Shown: positions 7,850-16,741, numbered from the stretch's first letter. The stretch: 64,000 nt of DNA from Synergistaceae bacterium (GCA_018436595.1 JAHDLC010000027.1:1-64000), one strand, 5' to 3'. Numbers and translations are program-made. The notes: generated by a model from the letters alone, not told the origin.

Positions 7850-9176
7850 CAGTCTTCCCTCCCGATTTTTTCATGATCACGGCCATGTAAAATCCGTCGA
7901 TCCATGGCAGTTCCGGCCACATGTATGTCCCCCAGGGACGTCCTTTCCTGAACACGGGTCCGCTGAAGGGAAAGGACAGTTCCACCAGCCCCGGCTCTTC
8001 CGAGAGGACATGGGCGACCACATTTTCATTTTCGTTTTTCAGCAGGCTACAAGTAGAGTAGACCACAATTCCTCCCGGCGCAAGGAGGGATACCGCTCTT
8101 TTCAGCAGATTTATCTGCAGGGATGCCAGGGAATCAAGCTTTTCCGGGGTCAGTCGCCATTTTGCCTCCGGATGGCGGTTCCAGGTTCCGCTTCCAGAAC
8201 AGGGAGCATCAAGAGAAATCATTGCGGGAATAAAAGATGGGAGGGTTTGAAGCGCATCCCCGGTGATAATTCTGACTTTCCCCCTCCTTCCCGTCCTGGC
8301 AAGCTCTCTCTCCGCAGCCTTCGCCCGTGCAGGGGACAGCTCGATGCTTTCCACGGGAGTTTCCGGAAAAAGAGAGGATATATGCCCCGTTTTCACTCCT
8401 CTCCCGGAACACATTTCAAGAAGAGGCCCCCCTCTGTGCATCTTTTTCATCACTTCAGCAACCATCATGGAGGATTCAGTCTGGGGCGTTGCAAGGCCTT
8501 CTCCGTACCCGGGAAAATCCGGAGGAAAAACGGTTCCGGCCAGCCGCACGGAGGAGGAAACGAAGGGAGACTGCCAGCACCGTATTCCCTTCTCCTTCGC
8601 AAGCCCGAGTATCCTCTCCCTGTCAGCCTCTCCTGTTATGCGGAAGGATGAATAGGGGCGTATCCGCATCATTTTGACGAGTTTTTTCCCATCGTCTCCC
8701 CAGATATTCCGCCACGAGGAAGCCACCCATGACGGAACGCCTGAAACCAGTGACTGTTCTTTGAGCCCACCGGAACCCTCTATCTTTTTCAGCTGGTCCC
8801 GGCCCTCCTCGACGACTCGCCGCAGAACTGCGTTCACAATGCGGGAACCGCGGTCGTCTCCCTGCTTTTTCATTTCCTGGACAAGACCGTTTACCAAAAC
8901 CCTTGGAGCAAAGGTTCGAAGTTCGAGAATACCGGCCGTACCGATACACAGCGCATCACCGGCAGACTGGGAGAGTCCTGACGGTGATGTCCTGAGAAAC
9001 CTGCTGTAGATTTCCTTCCAGAGAAATTGCCTTCTGAGGGCGGAATAGACAAGGGATGAAACCAGGGTGAGGTCTCCCGGCGAGAGGGAATCGGCAATCC
9101 TCCGTATCGATTCGGAAGCGAACTTCCCGGCCCGCACTTCCCGCCACACAAGGAGGGCCGCTTCAATTCCCCTCAT
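7839..9176 (-). CDS. rsmB: 16S rRNA (cytosine-967-C5)-methyltransferase RsmB
   Basis: RsmB (Sun/Fmu) methylates C967 of 16S rRNA with SAM. The 445-residue protein has an N-terminal NusB-like RNA-binding domain (about 1-140), then a Rossmann methyltransferase with MCSGRGVKTGHIS as SAM loop and the two cysteine motifs DAPCSGSG and YSTCSLL of the m5C methyltransferases. It overlaps its neighbours on both sides (4 nt and 11 nt), so it belongs to the long recA-side operon. The full length and both cysteines point to an active enzyme. Confidence 0.94.
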   Translation of the reverse strand: MRGIEAALLVWREVRAGKFASESIRRIADSLSPGDLTLVSSLVYSALRRQFLWKEIYSRFLRTSPSGLSQSAGDALCIGTAGILELRTFAPRVLVNGLVQEMKKQGDDRGSRIVNAVLRRVVEEGRDQLKKIEGSGGLKEQSLVSGVPSWVASSWRNIWGDDGKKLVKMMRIRPYSSFRITGEADRERILGLAKEKGIRCWQSPFVSSSVRLAGTVFPPDFPGYGEGLATPQTESSMMVAEVMKKMHRGGPLLEMCSGRGVKTGHISSLFPETPVESIELSPARAKAAERELARTGRRGKVRIITGDALQTLPSFIPAMISLDAPCSGSGTWNRHPEAKWRLTPEKLDSLASLQINLLKRAVSLLAPGGIVVYSTCSLLKNENENVVAHVLSEEPGLVELSFPFSGPVFRKGRPWGTYMWPELPWIDGFYMAVIMKKSGGKTVDG

Positions 9177-9850
9177 GACACCACCTCAGCGACAAGGGGC
9201 TCTCCTTTGAACCTTGTTCTGACGAAAACGGAAGACGGTACGAGCAATTCGACGCCGAAAAAAGTCTTTCTTTCCTTTCGGGATTCAGCACCCGTTATTT
9301 CAATGCCCTGCAGGTTCAGAGGAAAGGTAAGGCGGCGTTGAATCCAGGGAGAGGTGAAACGGACCAAAAGGAAGGACAAAAGCAGAACGATTGCGGCGTT
9401 CAGAGCACTGAAGCCTTCAAGAAGAGCAAGAAGGAGAGCGCAGGGAATCGCACAGAATAAAACGACAGCCGAAGCAGCCGCACATTTCGGACTCAGGACA
9501 AGGGATGATTCCCCTGACCGGATTCGAAGAAGGGCGTTTCGCGCGGCGGAAAGCACTTCCTCAGGGTCGAGCCCTCCCCTGAGGGAGAAACCGTCTTCCT
9601 CGGCCGGTCCTTCGATTTCAAGGGGACCGTACCGCTCTTGGAGAACCGAGATCGTTCCGTGGGCAAGTCCGTGATTTGCCCGCACCCTTTTGTTGAAAAG
9701 AATGCGAAGAAGTTTCGCGGGCGAAAAAAAGATTCCAGGCACATACTTCGCTGTAAAACCCACCGACACGAGAACGATCACCAGAAGAAGGCCCGCAAAG
9801 GCCAGCCATGGAAAAAGAAAAAGGAGAAGGACGAATACAAAAAAAGGCAT
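9173..9850 (-). CDS. Hypothetical membrane protein (DUF6391-like)
   Basis: The 225-residue protein has a hydrophobic N-terminus (about residues 1-32), a soluble stretch with the motif NHGLAHGTISVL (about 58-70), and a central pair of membrane helices (about 124-165). The His-rich NHGLxHxT segment recalls proteins annotated as DUF6391, but I cannot confirm membership. It is probably the first gene of the operon running to recA and overlaps rsmB by 4 nt. The ATG at 9850 has AAAGGA 7 nt upstream. No function can be proposed. Confidence 0.6.
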   Translation of the reverse strand: MPFFVFVLLLFLFPWLAFAGLLLVIVLVSVGFTAKYVPGIFFSPAKLLRILFNKRVRANHGLAHGTISVLQERYGPLEIEGPAEEDGFSLRGGLDPEEVLSAARNALLRIRSGESSLVLSPKCAAASAVVLFCAIPCALLLALLEGFSALNAAIVLLLSFLLVRFTSPWIQRRLTFPLNLQGIEITGAESRKERKTFFGVELLVPSSVFVRTRFKGEPLVAEVVS

Positions 9851-9870
9851 GCATTGTTCCTTTCTTTCCA

Positions 9871-9906
9871 GGAAAAGAAATGGAGCGACTTCCGGAGCCG
9901 CTCCAT
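9871..9906 (-). terminator. Intrinsic terminator of the zinc metallopeptidase gene
   Basis: On the minus strand an 8-bp stem ATGGAGCG/CGCTCCAT (9906-9899 with 9887-9880) with an 11-nt loop is followed by TTTCTTTTCC. It lies between the metallopeptidase stop and the next gene start, which separates that gene from the operon downstream. Confidence 0.7.
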
Positions 9907-9943
9907 TTTCCCGGTAATGATGTCCGAGCCGCCCCGGCAGGAT

Positions 9944-10639
9944 TCAGTCCCTGCTGCCGAACATTCCCCGGAGGAAAAGAAGGCGTATGAGCTGGGCGAA
10001 AGCCATGACTGTCGCGGCAATATAGGTCCAGGATGCAGCCCTGAGCACGGATCCCGCACCGCCGATTTCATCGGTGGAGAGAATTCCCGTATCGGCGAGA
10101 ACCCTCAGTGCACGGTTGCTGGCGTCGAATTCCACCGGCAGCGTTACAAGATGGAATAGGATGACTCCGAGAAAAAGGAGTATGCCGAGATCCATGAGCA
10201 TCTGGCCGCGAAGCAGGATGCCGATGAAGAAAAGTGGAAAAGCCAGCGTAGAACCGATTCCCACCACGGGAACAATGGTATTCCGTATCTTCAGCGGCGA
10301 GTAATTCACGCTGTCCTGGATAGCATGCCCCACTTCATGGGCGGCAACACCTATGGCCGCAATGCTCGTGCTGCCGTACACCGAATCGGAAAGGCTGAGG
10401 CTCTTGTCCCTGGGGTCATAGTGATCTGTGAGGTTTCCTCCCACCCGGTTCACCGGAACAGCCTGAAGACCAAAGCGGTCCAGGATCGCCCGGGCGGCGG
10501 ACGCCGCCGTAACCCCCCGACGGGACCCCACCGCGCTGTACTGCGCAAACACTGATTTAACCCTCATCTGTGCCCACATGGCAAGAAGAAGAGCTGGAAT
10601 CAGCAACATCATTGTCGGATCAAAGAAAAAGGGGAACAT
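9944..10639 (-). CDS. Neutral zinc metallopeptidase (YugP family)
   Basis: This 231-residue membrane metalloprotease has the zinc-binding HEVGH (about residues 101-105) and the surrounding layout of the Zn_peptidase_2 (YugP-like) family: an N-terminal helix, the catalytic segment, then paired hydrophobic helices and a C-terminal helix region. The start ATG at 10639 is preceded by GGAGG 7 nt upstream; an in-frame ATG at 10663 lacks an SD. The gene has its own sigma70-like promoter and a downstream hairpin terminator, so it looks monocistronic. Its substrates are unknown; envelope protein quality control is a guess. Confidence 0.85.
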   Translation of the reverse strand: MFPFFFDPTMMLLIPALLLAMWAQMRVKSVFAQYSAVGSRRGVTAASAARAILDRFGLQAVPVNRVGGNLTDHYDPRDKSLSLSDSVYGSTSIAAIGVAAHEVGHAIQDSVNYSPLKIRNTIVPVVGIGSTLAFPLFFIGILLRGQMLMDLGILLFLGVILFHLVTLPVEFDASNRALRVLADTGILSTDEIGGAGSVLRAASWTYIAATVMAFAQLIRLLFLRGMFGSRD

Positions 10640-10710
10640 GGCCCCACCTCCGTCAAAATACATGGTAGATGAACGAAAGATTACTCCTGTTCCGTTTTAT
10701 CTTCATCGGT

Positions 10711-10739
10711 ATTTTACACGGTTCCGGCGTGTAGATCAA
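10711..10739 (-). promoter_or_regulatory. Promoter of the zinc metallopeptidase gene
   Basis: On the minus strand TTGATC (10739-10734), exactly 17 nt, then TAAAAT (10716-10711). The predicted start lies about 65 nt upstream of the ATG at 10639. Confidence 0.6.
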
Positions 10740-10750
10740 TATTGGTCAGT

Positions 10751-11884
10751 CTACTTGTCGTAGAACCGGCGGATAGCCGAGACGATACGTTCCTGCTCTT
10801 CCATGGTAAGTTCCGGGAAAACCGGAAGGGCGAGGGTTTCCCTGCTGAGCTGCTCAGATACGGGGAAATCCCCTTCCGAGTAGCCCAGGAAAGAGAAGCA
10901 TTTCTGAAGATGGAGGCTGACGGGGTAATACACTCTGCTCACAATTCCTTCATCTTCAAGGAAAGCCTGAAGTTCGTCCCTGCGGGGCACCTTGACCACA
11001 TACTGGTGATAAATGTGATAATTCCCCTCGAGTTCCTGGGGGGGAACTACCGTATCGAGCAGTCCCTTTTCTGCAAAAAGGGCAAAATATCTCCCGGCTA
11101 CCGTGCGGCGCTCTTCGTTCCACTCCTCGAGATGACGGAGCTTGACCCTGAGGATGGCGGCCTGAAGAGAATCAAGCCTGCTGTTCAGGCCGACCTCGTC
11201 GTGGTAGTAGGTCGTGCCTGCGCCGTGCACCCTGAGTTTCCTGAGGCGGGAGGCAATTTCTTCATCCCGGGTGACTATCATCCCGCCGTCTCCGAATCCT
11301 CCCAGGTTCTTCGTCGGGAAAAAGGAGTAGCAGCCTATTTTCCCCCAGGCTCCCGCCCGGCGGATAAGATTTCCTTCCTTTCTCCAGGCCCCGAATGCCT
11401 GGGCTGCGTCCTCAACGACAGCCACTCCCCTGGCGGATAGTTCTTCATAGACGGTCTCCATGGGCGTCATCTGGCCGAAGATGTGAACCGGAAGGAATGC
11501 TTTGGTTCTTGGCGTAACAGCTTCAAGAACCTTGGCCGGGTCAATGTTAAAGGTTCCGGGGTCGACGTCGGCGAAAACGGGAACCGCCCCGAGTCGGGTA
11601 ATGCAGCTTACTGTGGCGAAGAAACTGTAGGGCGTTGTGATAACCTCGTCTCCTTCTCCTATGTCAAGAGCCATGAGCGCCAGGAGAAGTGCGTCGGTTC
11701 CCGAAGCACACCCGATGGCGGAGACGCCGCCGAGGTAGCTTTCACATTCCTTTTCAAAAGCGGCCACATCCGGCCCCATTATAAAGTGCTGGCTTTCAAG
11801 AACAGAGTTCAGGGCTTCCAGTATTTCCTCCTTTATCCTTCCGTAATTTCTCGTAAGATCCAGAGTGGGAATTTTCGCAGTCAT
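10751..11884 (-). CDS. DegT/DnrJ/EryC1/StrS-family aminotransferase
   Basis: This PLP enzyme family transfers an amino group to a keto-sugar nucleotide. The 377-residue protein opens with KIPTLDL, has the GCASGTDAL phosphate-binding stretch, EDAAQAFGA with the PLP-contacting Asp, and the Schiff-base Lys in FFPTKNLGGFGDGG (about K192). The start is ATG 11884 because GGAGGT lies 10 nt upstream; the frame is open 32 codons further but without an SD. No sugar-nucleotide or polysaccharide genes adjoin it, so its pathway is unclear. It lies downstream of a terminator-separated GntR gene. Confidence 0.9.
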   Translation of the reverse strand: MTAKIPTLDLTRNYGRIKEEILEALNSVLESQHFIMGPDVAAFEKECESYLGGVSAIGCASGTDALLLALMALDIGEGDEVITTPYSFFATVSCITRLGAVPVFADVDPGTFNIDPAKVLEAVTPRTKAFLPVHIFGQMTPMETVYEELSARGVAVVEDAAQAFGAWRKEGNLIRRAGAWGKIGCYSFFPTKNLGGFGDGGMIVTRDEEIASRLRKLRVHGAGTTYYHDEVGLNSRLDSLQAAILRVKLRHLEEWNEERRTVAGRYFALFAEKGLLDTVVPPQELEGNYHIYHQYVVKVPRRDELQAFLEDEGIVSRVYYPVSLHLQKCFSFLGYSEGDFPVSEQLSRETLALPVFPELTMEEQERIVSAIRRFYDK

Positions 11885-11980
11885 AAAAGCGTGTACCTCC
11901 TTGAACGTTCGCGAAAAAAACTTCGCGTCGAATGCACTCCGTAGTGTATCTTCACCAAATCGGGCCATTTTGTGGCCCAC

Positions 11981-12007
11981 AAAAAACGAGCGGGAAAAGA
12001 TTCCCGC
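11981..12007 (-). terminator. Intrinsic terminator of the GntR gene
   Basis: On the minus strand the stem GCGGGAA/TTCCCGC (12007-12001 with about 11997-11990), with a short loop, is followed by TCGTTTTTTG. It ends the upstream regulator transcript before the aminotransferase gene. Confidence 0.8.
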
Positions 12008-12033
12008 CCGGAAGCCATGACCCTATGGGCAGG

Positions 12034-12690
12034 TCATTCCTCCACAATCCTGCTGAGTCCCGAAATGGATTCCTTAAGATGGCGCTTCATGAGCTTGACT
12101 GATTTCTCGCTGTCGTGAGCCCGGAGAGCCATCAGAATTTCCTTGTGAGAGTCGACTGTAGGGGTGGTTTCGTTCTGATAGAAAGGATCATAGAATACAA
12201 CGTAGGCATTTGTCCGTGCGAGGATATTCTCCACGTATTCCGCAAGTACCCTGTTGCCGCTCGCATCGGCAACCGCTTTGTGGAATGCTTCGTTCACCTC
12301 GAGATAGGTTTCAAGATCCCTCTCCTCGATCGCCCTCGCTTCTTCCACAAGAGCCTCTTCCAGCCTCCGGAGATGCCTGTCGCCGATTCGTTCCGCTGCA
12401 AGCCGGATGGCAAGGCATTCAAGCTGTTCCCGCACAAGGAAGGTATCCTCGATCTCCCGTACTGTGGGGGCGGCGAGCCGGGCGCCGCTGTTCGGTATGA
12501 TGATAACCAGTCCTTCGCTCGCGAGACGCCGCAGCGCCTCCCTCACCGGGGTTCTGCTTACGCCCATCTGAACCGCTATGTTCACTTCCGGAAGTCTCTG
12601 TCCCGGCTTGAGCTGCTTTGTTATAATGCGATGGCGCAGTTCCTGGTAGGCATAATCCGCCGATGTGGTATAAAGACGTGGTTCTCTCAT
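12034..12690 (-). CDS. GntR-family transcriptional regulator, FadR/FCD type
   Basis: The 218-residue protein has an N-terminal winged helix (about residues 10-75) with the typical GntR phrase MGVSRTPVREALRRL. The all-helical FCD effector domain follows (about 85-210), with NEAFHKAV and DSHKEILMAL carrying the His/Asp residues that often bind a metal and a carboxylate ligand. Such regulators usually repress catabolic or transport genes for organic acids or amino acids. The ATG has GGGAGGT 9 nt upstream. The target is not evident; the gene is flanked by a terminator and a divergent small gene. Confidence 0.9.
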   Translation of the reverse strand: MREPRLYTTSADYAYQELRHRIITKQLKPGQRLPEVNIAVQMGVSRTPVREALRRLASEGLVIIIPNSGARLAAPTVREIEDTFLVREQLECLAIRLAAERIGDRHLRRLEEALVEEARAIEERDLETYLEVNEAFHKAVADASGNRVLAEYVENILARTNAYVVFYDPFYQNETTPTVDSHKEILMALRAHDSEKSVKLMKRHLKESISGLSRIVEE

Positions 12691-12739
12691 GTTTGAAGGA
12701 CCTCCCTGTTTTCATGAAGTCGGATTTTTGCCGGATCTA

Positions 12740-12750
12740 TTGTATAACAG
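12740..12750. promoter_or_regulatory. Possible FadR-type operator upstream of the GntR gene
   Basis: TTGTATAACAG matches the FadR-subfamily consensus TNGTNNNACNA at all but the last fixed base. It lies 50 nt upstream of the GntR start, in A+T-rich DNA where a promoter is expected. One short near-match is weak evidence for autoregulation. Confidence 0.25.
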
Positions 12751-12860
12751 TCAGTATTGTAGATTTTGAGATACTTTATCATATTTAAGTTGAACCGACA
12801 AGATACGGGCGGTGAAAAGTTCCCCTCAGCCTTTTCCCGCACGTCACAGGAGGATTGTGC

Positions 12861-13082
12861 ATGAGATTCATTGTACTGCTGCTGTCTATGGGAACCGTGG
12901 TTTTGTTCGGATATGCCCTCGCCGGTCTCGGTGGGTATTTTTTCGCCAGGGGCCGGCCCGATTATATTTTTTTCGGTCTCGCCGGAGGAATTCTCTCCTC
13001 AGCGGCGGCACTTCTGCTGTGGAAAAAATATCTTGTCACCCTTGAAAACGAAAGCGAAAAAGACGATATGAAGAACGGTTAA
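12861..13082 (+). CDS. Small two-helix membrane protein, unknown function
   Basis: This 73-residue protein has two hydrophobic segments (about residues 3-27 and 35-53) joined by a short polar turn (RGRPDY), then a charged Lys/Glu-rich tail. The ATG at 12861 follows AGGAGG by 7 nt, which supports real translation. It is divergent from the GntR gene and its stop overlaps the convergent MocR stop by 4 nt. I do not recognise the family. Confidence 0.65.
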   Translation: MRFIVLLLSMGTVVLFGYALAGLGGYFFARGRPDYIFFGLAGGILSSAAALLLWKKYLVTLENESEKDDMKNG

Positions 13083-14437
13083 AAAATAGCCGCCCAGCAT
13101 TTCGCCAGCCTGACGCAGACTTCCCTCATTTTTTCCGCAGGAACGGAGGAAATGGAAAACCTCACCGCTTTCTGCATTTTTTTATCAAGGGAGTAAAGGG
13201 ACCCGTCGGTGACAAGGACCCCGTTCCGGGAAGCAGACCGTGCCGCTTCGGCACCATCGGTTTTTCCCGTGGGAAGCCACAGAAAAACGCCTCCTTCGGG
13301 CATGTGGACCGAAACACCGGGAAATACGTCAACGAGGCCGCTTACAAGAGATTCCATCCGTGCCGAAAGTACCGTCCGGGCCCGTTCAATGGCTTCCGCA
13401 AGCTTTCCCTGCTGGATGAATCTCATCATGACGAGCTGGACAAGGGATGATGTCTGGCCCTGGCGAAAGGATGCGGTACGAACGTAGCTGTTCCTGAGCC
13501 CGGGGGGGAGCAGAATGTATCCCAGCCGCATTCCGGGAAAGAGAACCTGGCTGAAGGAACCGATGTACACCACCCCTTCGCTCTCATCGAGAGCTTTCAG
13601 AGCGGGAACGCTCTTTTCTCCGTAGCGGAGTTCGCCGTAACTGTCGTCCTCGAGGATGAGAAACCCTTTTCTTTCCCTGAGAGCGAGTATTTCCCTGCGG
13701 GTTTCCGGGGGAAGCGTTCTCCCGGTGGGGTTCTGGAAGCTCGGGACGAGATACAGGATATCCCGGGATGTCAGTTTTTCCAGGGAGGCGAGCCCTTCTT
13801 CACCGAGAAGAGGCACCGGACGGAGGGGCAGTCCTTCATTTGCGGCTATATCTTTCATGTCCGTATAGGTCAGCTTCTCGGCAAACACCCGGCCGTACCC
13901 AACTGCACGGAGGGACCGCAGCACCGTGGAAAGGGCATCCTTTCCCCCGGATGTGACCGCCATCTCACCCGCCCTGGCAGGTATTCCCCTGAGAACGGAG
14001 TGCTCCAGCAGGGCGACACGCAGCTCTTCAAGACCTTCGGGAGGACTGCCCCCGAGGACGTTTCCCCCGTCTTCGAGCAATGCGTCCCGGCTGATTTTCG
14101 CCAGGACGCGGAAAGGAACAAGATCCTGTGTCGGCCGTTCGGAATCAAAATGAAAGACGTTTTTCCCTTCCGGGCTGCTCGCCAAATGGGGAAGAAAGCC
14201 CGAATCCGCGAAGGCTCCGCTCCGTCCTTTCAGGCGAACCACTCCCCGTTTTTCGAGAAGGAGATAGGCCTCCACGACGGTGGAACGGCTCACGCCGAGA
14301 GTACGGGCAAGTTCCCTCGTGCCCGGAAGTCTCGCTCCGCAGGGGATGCTGCCCGCCAGGATCATTTTTTCAAGATGATCCGCGATTTGCCTGTACAGGG
14401 TGCCGCATGCGAAGTCCAACGGTATTTCAAGAAGCAT
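13079..14437 (-). CDS. MocR/PdxR-type GntR regulator with aminotransferase-like domain lacking the PLP lysine
   Basis: The 452-residue protein has an N-terminal GntR winged helix (about residues 10-75, LGVSRSTVVEAY) and a fold-type I aminotransferase domain (about 100-445). Recognisable parts are VTSGGKDAL, the PSFQNPTG loop, LEDDSYGELRY with the pyridine-binding Asp, and FSQVLFPGMRLGY. In MocR proteins that last motif normally reads FSK..., with the Lys forming the PLP Schiff base. Here codon 297 (13549-13547) is CAG, Gln. The protein may bind PLP non-covalently, another ligand, or none. The ATG has GAAAGG 9 nt upstream. It is convergent with the small membrane protein. Confidence 0.88.
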   Translation of the reverse strand: MLLEIPLDFACGTLYRQIADHLEKMILAGSIPCGARLPGTRELARTLGVSRSTVVEAYLLLEKRGVVRLKGRSGAFADSGFLPHLASSPEGKNVFHFDSERPTQDLVPFRVLAKISRDALLEDGGNVLGGSPPEGLEELRVALLEHSVLRGIPARAGEMAVTSGGKDALSTVLRSLRAVGYGRVFAEKLTYTDMKDIAANEGLPLRPVPLLGEEGLASLEKLTSRDILYLVPSFQNPTGRTLPPETRREILALRERKGFLILEDDSYGELRYGEKSVPALKALDESEGVVYIGSFSQVLFPGMRLGYILLPPGLRNSYVRTASFRQGQTSSLVQLVMMRFIQQGKLAEAIERARTVLSARMESLVSGLVDVFPGVSVHMPEGGVFLWLPTGKTDGAEAARSASRNGVLVTDGSLYSLDKKMQKAVRFSISSVPAEKMREVCVRLAKCWAAIF

Positions 14438-14521
14438 TTTTCCCAGCCTTTCGCCGCCCTCCTCTGGTACAATTATCCGAAGAAAGGCACACTATGATGG
14501 AAATGAGGGAGTCTCCTGACC

Positions 14522-15358
14522 GTGACCGGACATACAAAAGCAGACATCATCGTTTTCGATGTGGACGGCGTTCTCGTCGACGCTTCCCGTTCCTACCCCC
14601 GGGTGATTGCCCGCAGTCTTCTGTGGGCCTGGATCAGGGTACTCGGCCGGATCCCCGACTGTGAAGGATTCACCTATGAGCATTTCGCCGCATCGAAAAC
14701 CCATCCCGCCTTCAACGATGACTATGATATCGCGTGGGCGTTCATCAACTGCACCGCCGCCTCATCGTTCCCTTCGCTTGCTGACAGTCTCCCATCTCCG
14801 CCGGAATGGCGCGAAAAAATTGAGGGGTGCAGAGACGGCGATATTGAAGGATGGGTCCGCCGGTCGTTCGGAGAACGAGTTCCAAGAGCGGCGGTGCGGA
14901 AGGTCTGCGAAGAAATGTATTTCGGCTGCGACGAATATGAGGCTCTTGGGGAAACCCCTCTCTACACAACAAGGCGCGGGGGCCTCTGGGAAGAAGAGAC
15001 CTCCCTGGTTTCTTTCCACTGGAGCGATCTTCCCGTCGTTTCGGCTATCTACACCGGAAGGCCCCGTTCAGAGCTTTTCCTTGCCCTCAAGCTCATCGGC
15101 TGGACGGACTTTCCCGGAGATCTGACAATAACCCCGGATGACGGAATCACGAAACCCTCTCCCCTGGGACTGTCGGTTCTCTGCGAAAAAACCGGGGCAT
15201 CCTTTCCCCTCTTTCTCGGAGATGCCGAAAGCGACAGAAAGACGGTTTCCGCCTTCGGAAGAGGTACCTTCGCAGCCATAGGCGATTTCCTCCCCGACGA
15301 GGCGAAGAGATACAAGACCCCGGAGGAAGCCCTCCGGGACAAGGGACTTCTAGGATAA
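14522..15358 (+). CDS. HAD-superfamily hydrolase (subfamily IA-like)
   Basis: The 278-residue protein has the HAD motifs in order: I, VFDVDGVLVD with nucleophile Asp13 and general acid Asp15; II, YTGRP; III, the Lys of ITKPSP; IV, LGDAESDRK. A large insert between motifs I and II forms a cap. It resembles the TIGR01548-type hypothetical phosphatases, but the substrate is unknown. The start is GTG 14522; an AGGGAG-like site lies about 12 nt upstream. Its stop lies 4 nt from the convergent CbiA-like gene. Confidence 0.8.
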   Translation: MTGHTKADIIVFDVDGVLVDASRSYPRVIARSLLWAWIRVLGRIPDCEGFTYEHFAASKTHPAFNDDYDIAWAFINCTAASSFPSLADSLPSPPEWREKIEGCRDGDIEGWVRRSFGERVPRAAVRKVCEEMYFGCDEYEALGETPLYTTRRGGLWEEETSLVSFHWSDLPVVSAIYTGRPRSELFLALKLIGWTDFPGDLTITPDDGITKPSPLGLSVLCEKTGASFPLFLGDAESDRKTVSAFGRGTFAAIGDFLPDEAKRYKTPEEALRDKGLLG

Positions 15359-15361
15359 GGC

Positions 15362-16741
15362 TCATTTCTTTCTCAGCACGAGCCACCGGTAAATTCCCTC
15401 CACGTTGCTCCAGAGTTCGATGCAGAGATCAGTCACCACTCCGTATCCTTTGTTCCAGCCGGAAAACCCCTTTTCTTTCCCGTTTCCCGGGTCTTTGACG
15501 GACCAGAGCGACTGGGCGGTGTCCCCGGGGTTAATGACCGACGCATAGGAAGGAAGATACCCCCTGAGCTTTTCCCCGAGATTCAGAAGAATATCTCCTT
15601 CAAGAGAAGAAACCTCAACTTTTTTCAGATCTTCGGAGGGCATATCGTACTTTCCCCTGTAATGGAAAATATTCATCCCTTCATACTGTTTTCCGTTCGG
15701 GAGCGCAAAGGATTCACCGAGAAGGGGGGCTGCTCCCCCGTTGACAAAAACGACCTTTCTTGACTTGAAAAGCCCGCTGAACCATTCTCTCGCTCCCTGT
15801 GCTGCAAGGATTTTTTCCGCGCTGAGAAAACCCAGGCCGTGGGGGACATAGACGGCGTTGACGTCAAGGGCTGGTCTGGCTTCCTCAAGAAAGATCTTCC
15901 GTACGGAACACCCCAGGTAGGAAAAAAGCCTTCTCGCGTTGTCGCCTTCAAGATCGAGTCCGCTGTGGGTAACCACTCCCACGGTAAGCCCTGCCGCCTT
16001 CCCGCGGAATGGCTCAGCCACCTCAGTCCATTCCTGGTTCAGCCTGGCGAATCCCCAAAAGGCGTTCCAGTCGATTTGCCCGGGGAGTGACGCCAGCTGC
16101 GACGCAGCGGCTTTGACGGGAAACGCGGCTCTCTCCGCCATGGCGTCAAGACAAAGCTCCAACAGGGTCGACCTGTTTCTCTCAAGGAGTTTCGGTATAT
16201 AACCAAGGCTGAGAAGGGGGGCTCTTCTTCCTGCTTCAATCTCCAGAAGCTGGAATTCCCTTGGGTTGAGAACGGAAGCGAAAAGAACTGCGGGAACGGG
16301 AATCTCTCCATGGGCGGCAATTCCGGAAACCGCTTTTTCGAGAACGCGGGCGATTATTGTCGCCGAGGAATCGGCGAACATCACCGGTATAAGTGGACAT
16401 TCAAGAACACGGCTGAGTTCGGGGCCTTGGGGAAAGAGTGAAAAACCGCCATCATCCCCTCTTTGTCCGAGGGGAGCAAGAATGATGTTCAGACGCTCTC
16501 TGTCCGACGCGAACTGAAAAAGCGTCTTCAATACCCTGGCAGTCACGCAGGAGAAGGGATCGAGCACCGTTACCTCCTCCCCCGTGACCAGAGTGGTCAA
16601 TCGGACGAGATACTCGTCAGGACCGGCGCAGAAAATCCTCAGAGGATGACCTGCGCTCTTCAGAGCCGCAGCGAGAATAACGCCGGGCGGAACAGTTCCT
16701 TCCCTTCTTTCGTCGGCGATAACAAGACGGGGAATAATCAC
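15362..16741 (-). CDS. Degenerate cobyrinate synthase-like (CobB/CbiA-like) protein
   Basis: The 459-residue protein has the overall layout of CobB/CbiA amidases: an N-terminal DTB-synthetase-like region (about 1-210) containing VLFASVLNPREFQLLEIE and LSLGYIPK, then a class I glutamine-amidotransferase-like region (about 255-455) with VYVPHGLGFLSAEKI. Two hallmarks are missing. The N-terminus has no Walker A loop (TVPPGVILAAAL instead), and the amidotransferase nucleophile motif ECGG is replaced by VNGGAAPLLG, with no Cys. It is therefore probably not an active amidase. The start is GTG 16741 with AAGGAG 8 nt upstream. No cobalamin genes are nearby. Family assignment is by pattern only. Confidence 0.55.
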   Translation of the reverse strand: MIIPRLVIADERREGTVPPGVILAAALKSAGHPLRIFCAGPDEYLVRLTTLVTGEEVTVLDPFSCVTARVLKTLFQFASDRERLNIILAPLGQRGDDGGFSLFPQGPELSRVLECPLIPVMFADSSATIIARVLEKAVSGIAAHGEIPVPAVLFASVLNPREFQLLEIEAGRRAPLLSLGYIPKLLERNRSTLLELCLDAMAERAAFPVKAAASQLASLPGQIDWNAFWGFARLNQEWTEVAEPFRGKAAGLTVGVVTHSGLDLEGDNARRLFSYLGCSVRKIFLEEARPALDVNAVYVPHGLGFLSAEKILAAQGAREWFSGLFKSRKVVFVNGGAAPLLGESFALPNGKQYEGMNIFHYRGKYDMPSEDLKKVEVSSLEGDILLNLGEKLRGYLPSYASVINPGDTAQSLWSVKDPGNGKEKGFSGWNKGYGVVTDLCIELWSNVEGIYRWLVLRKK

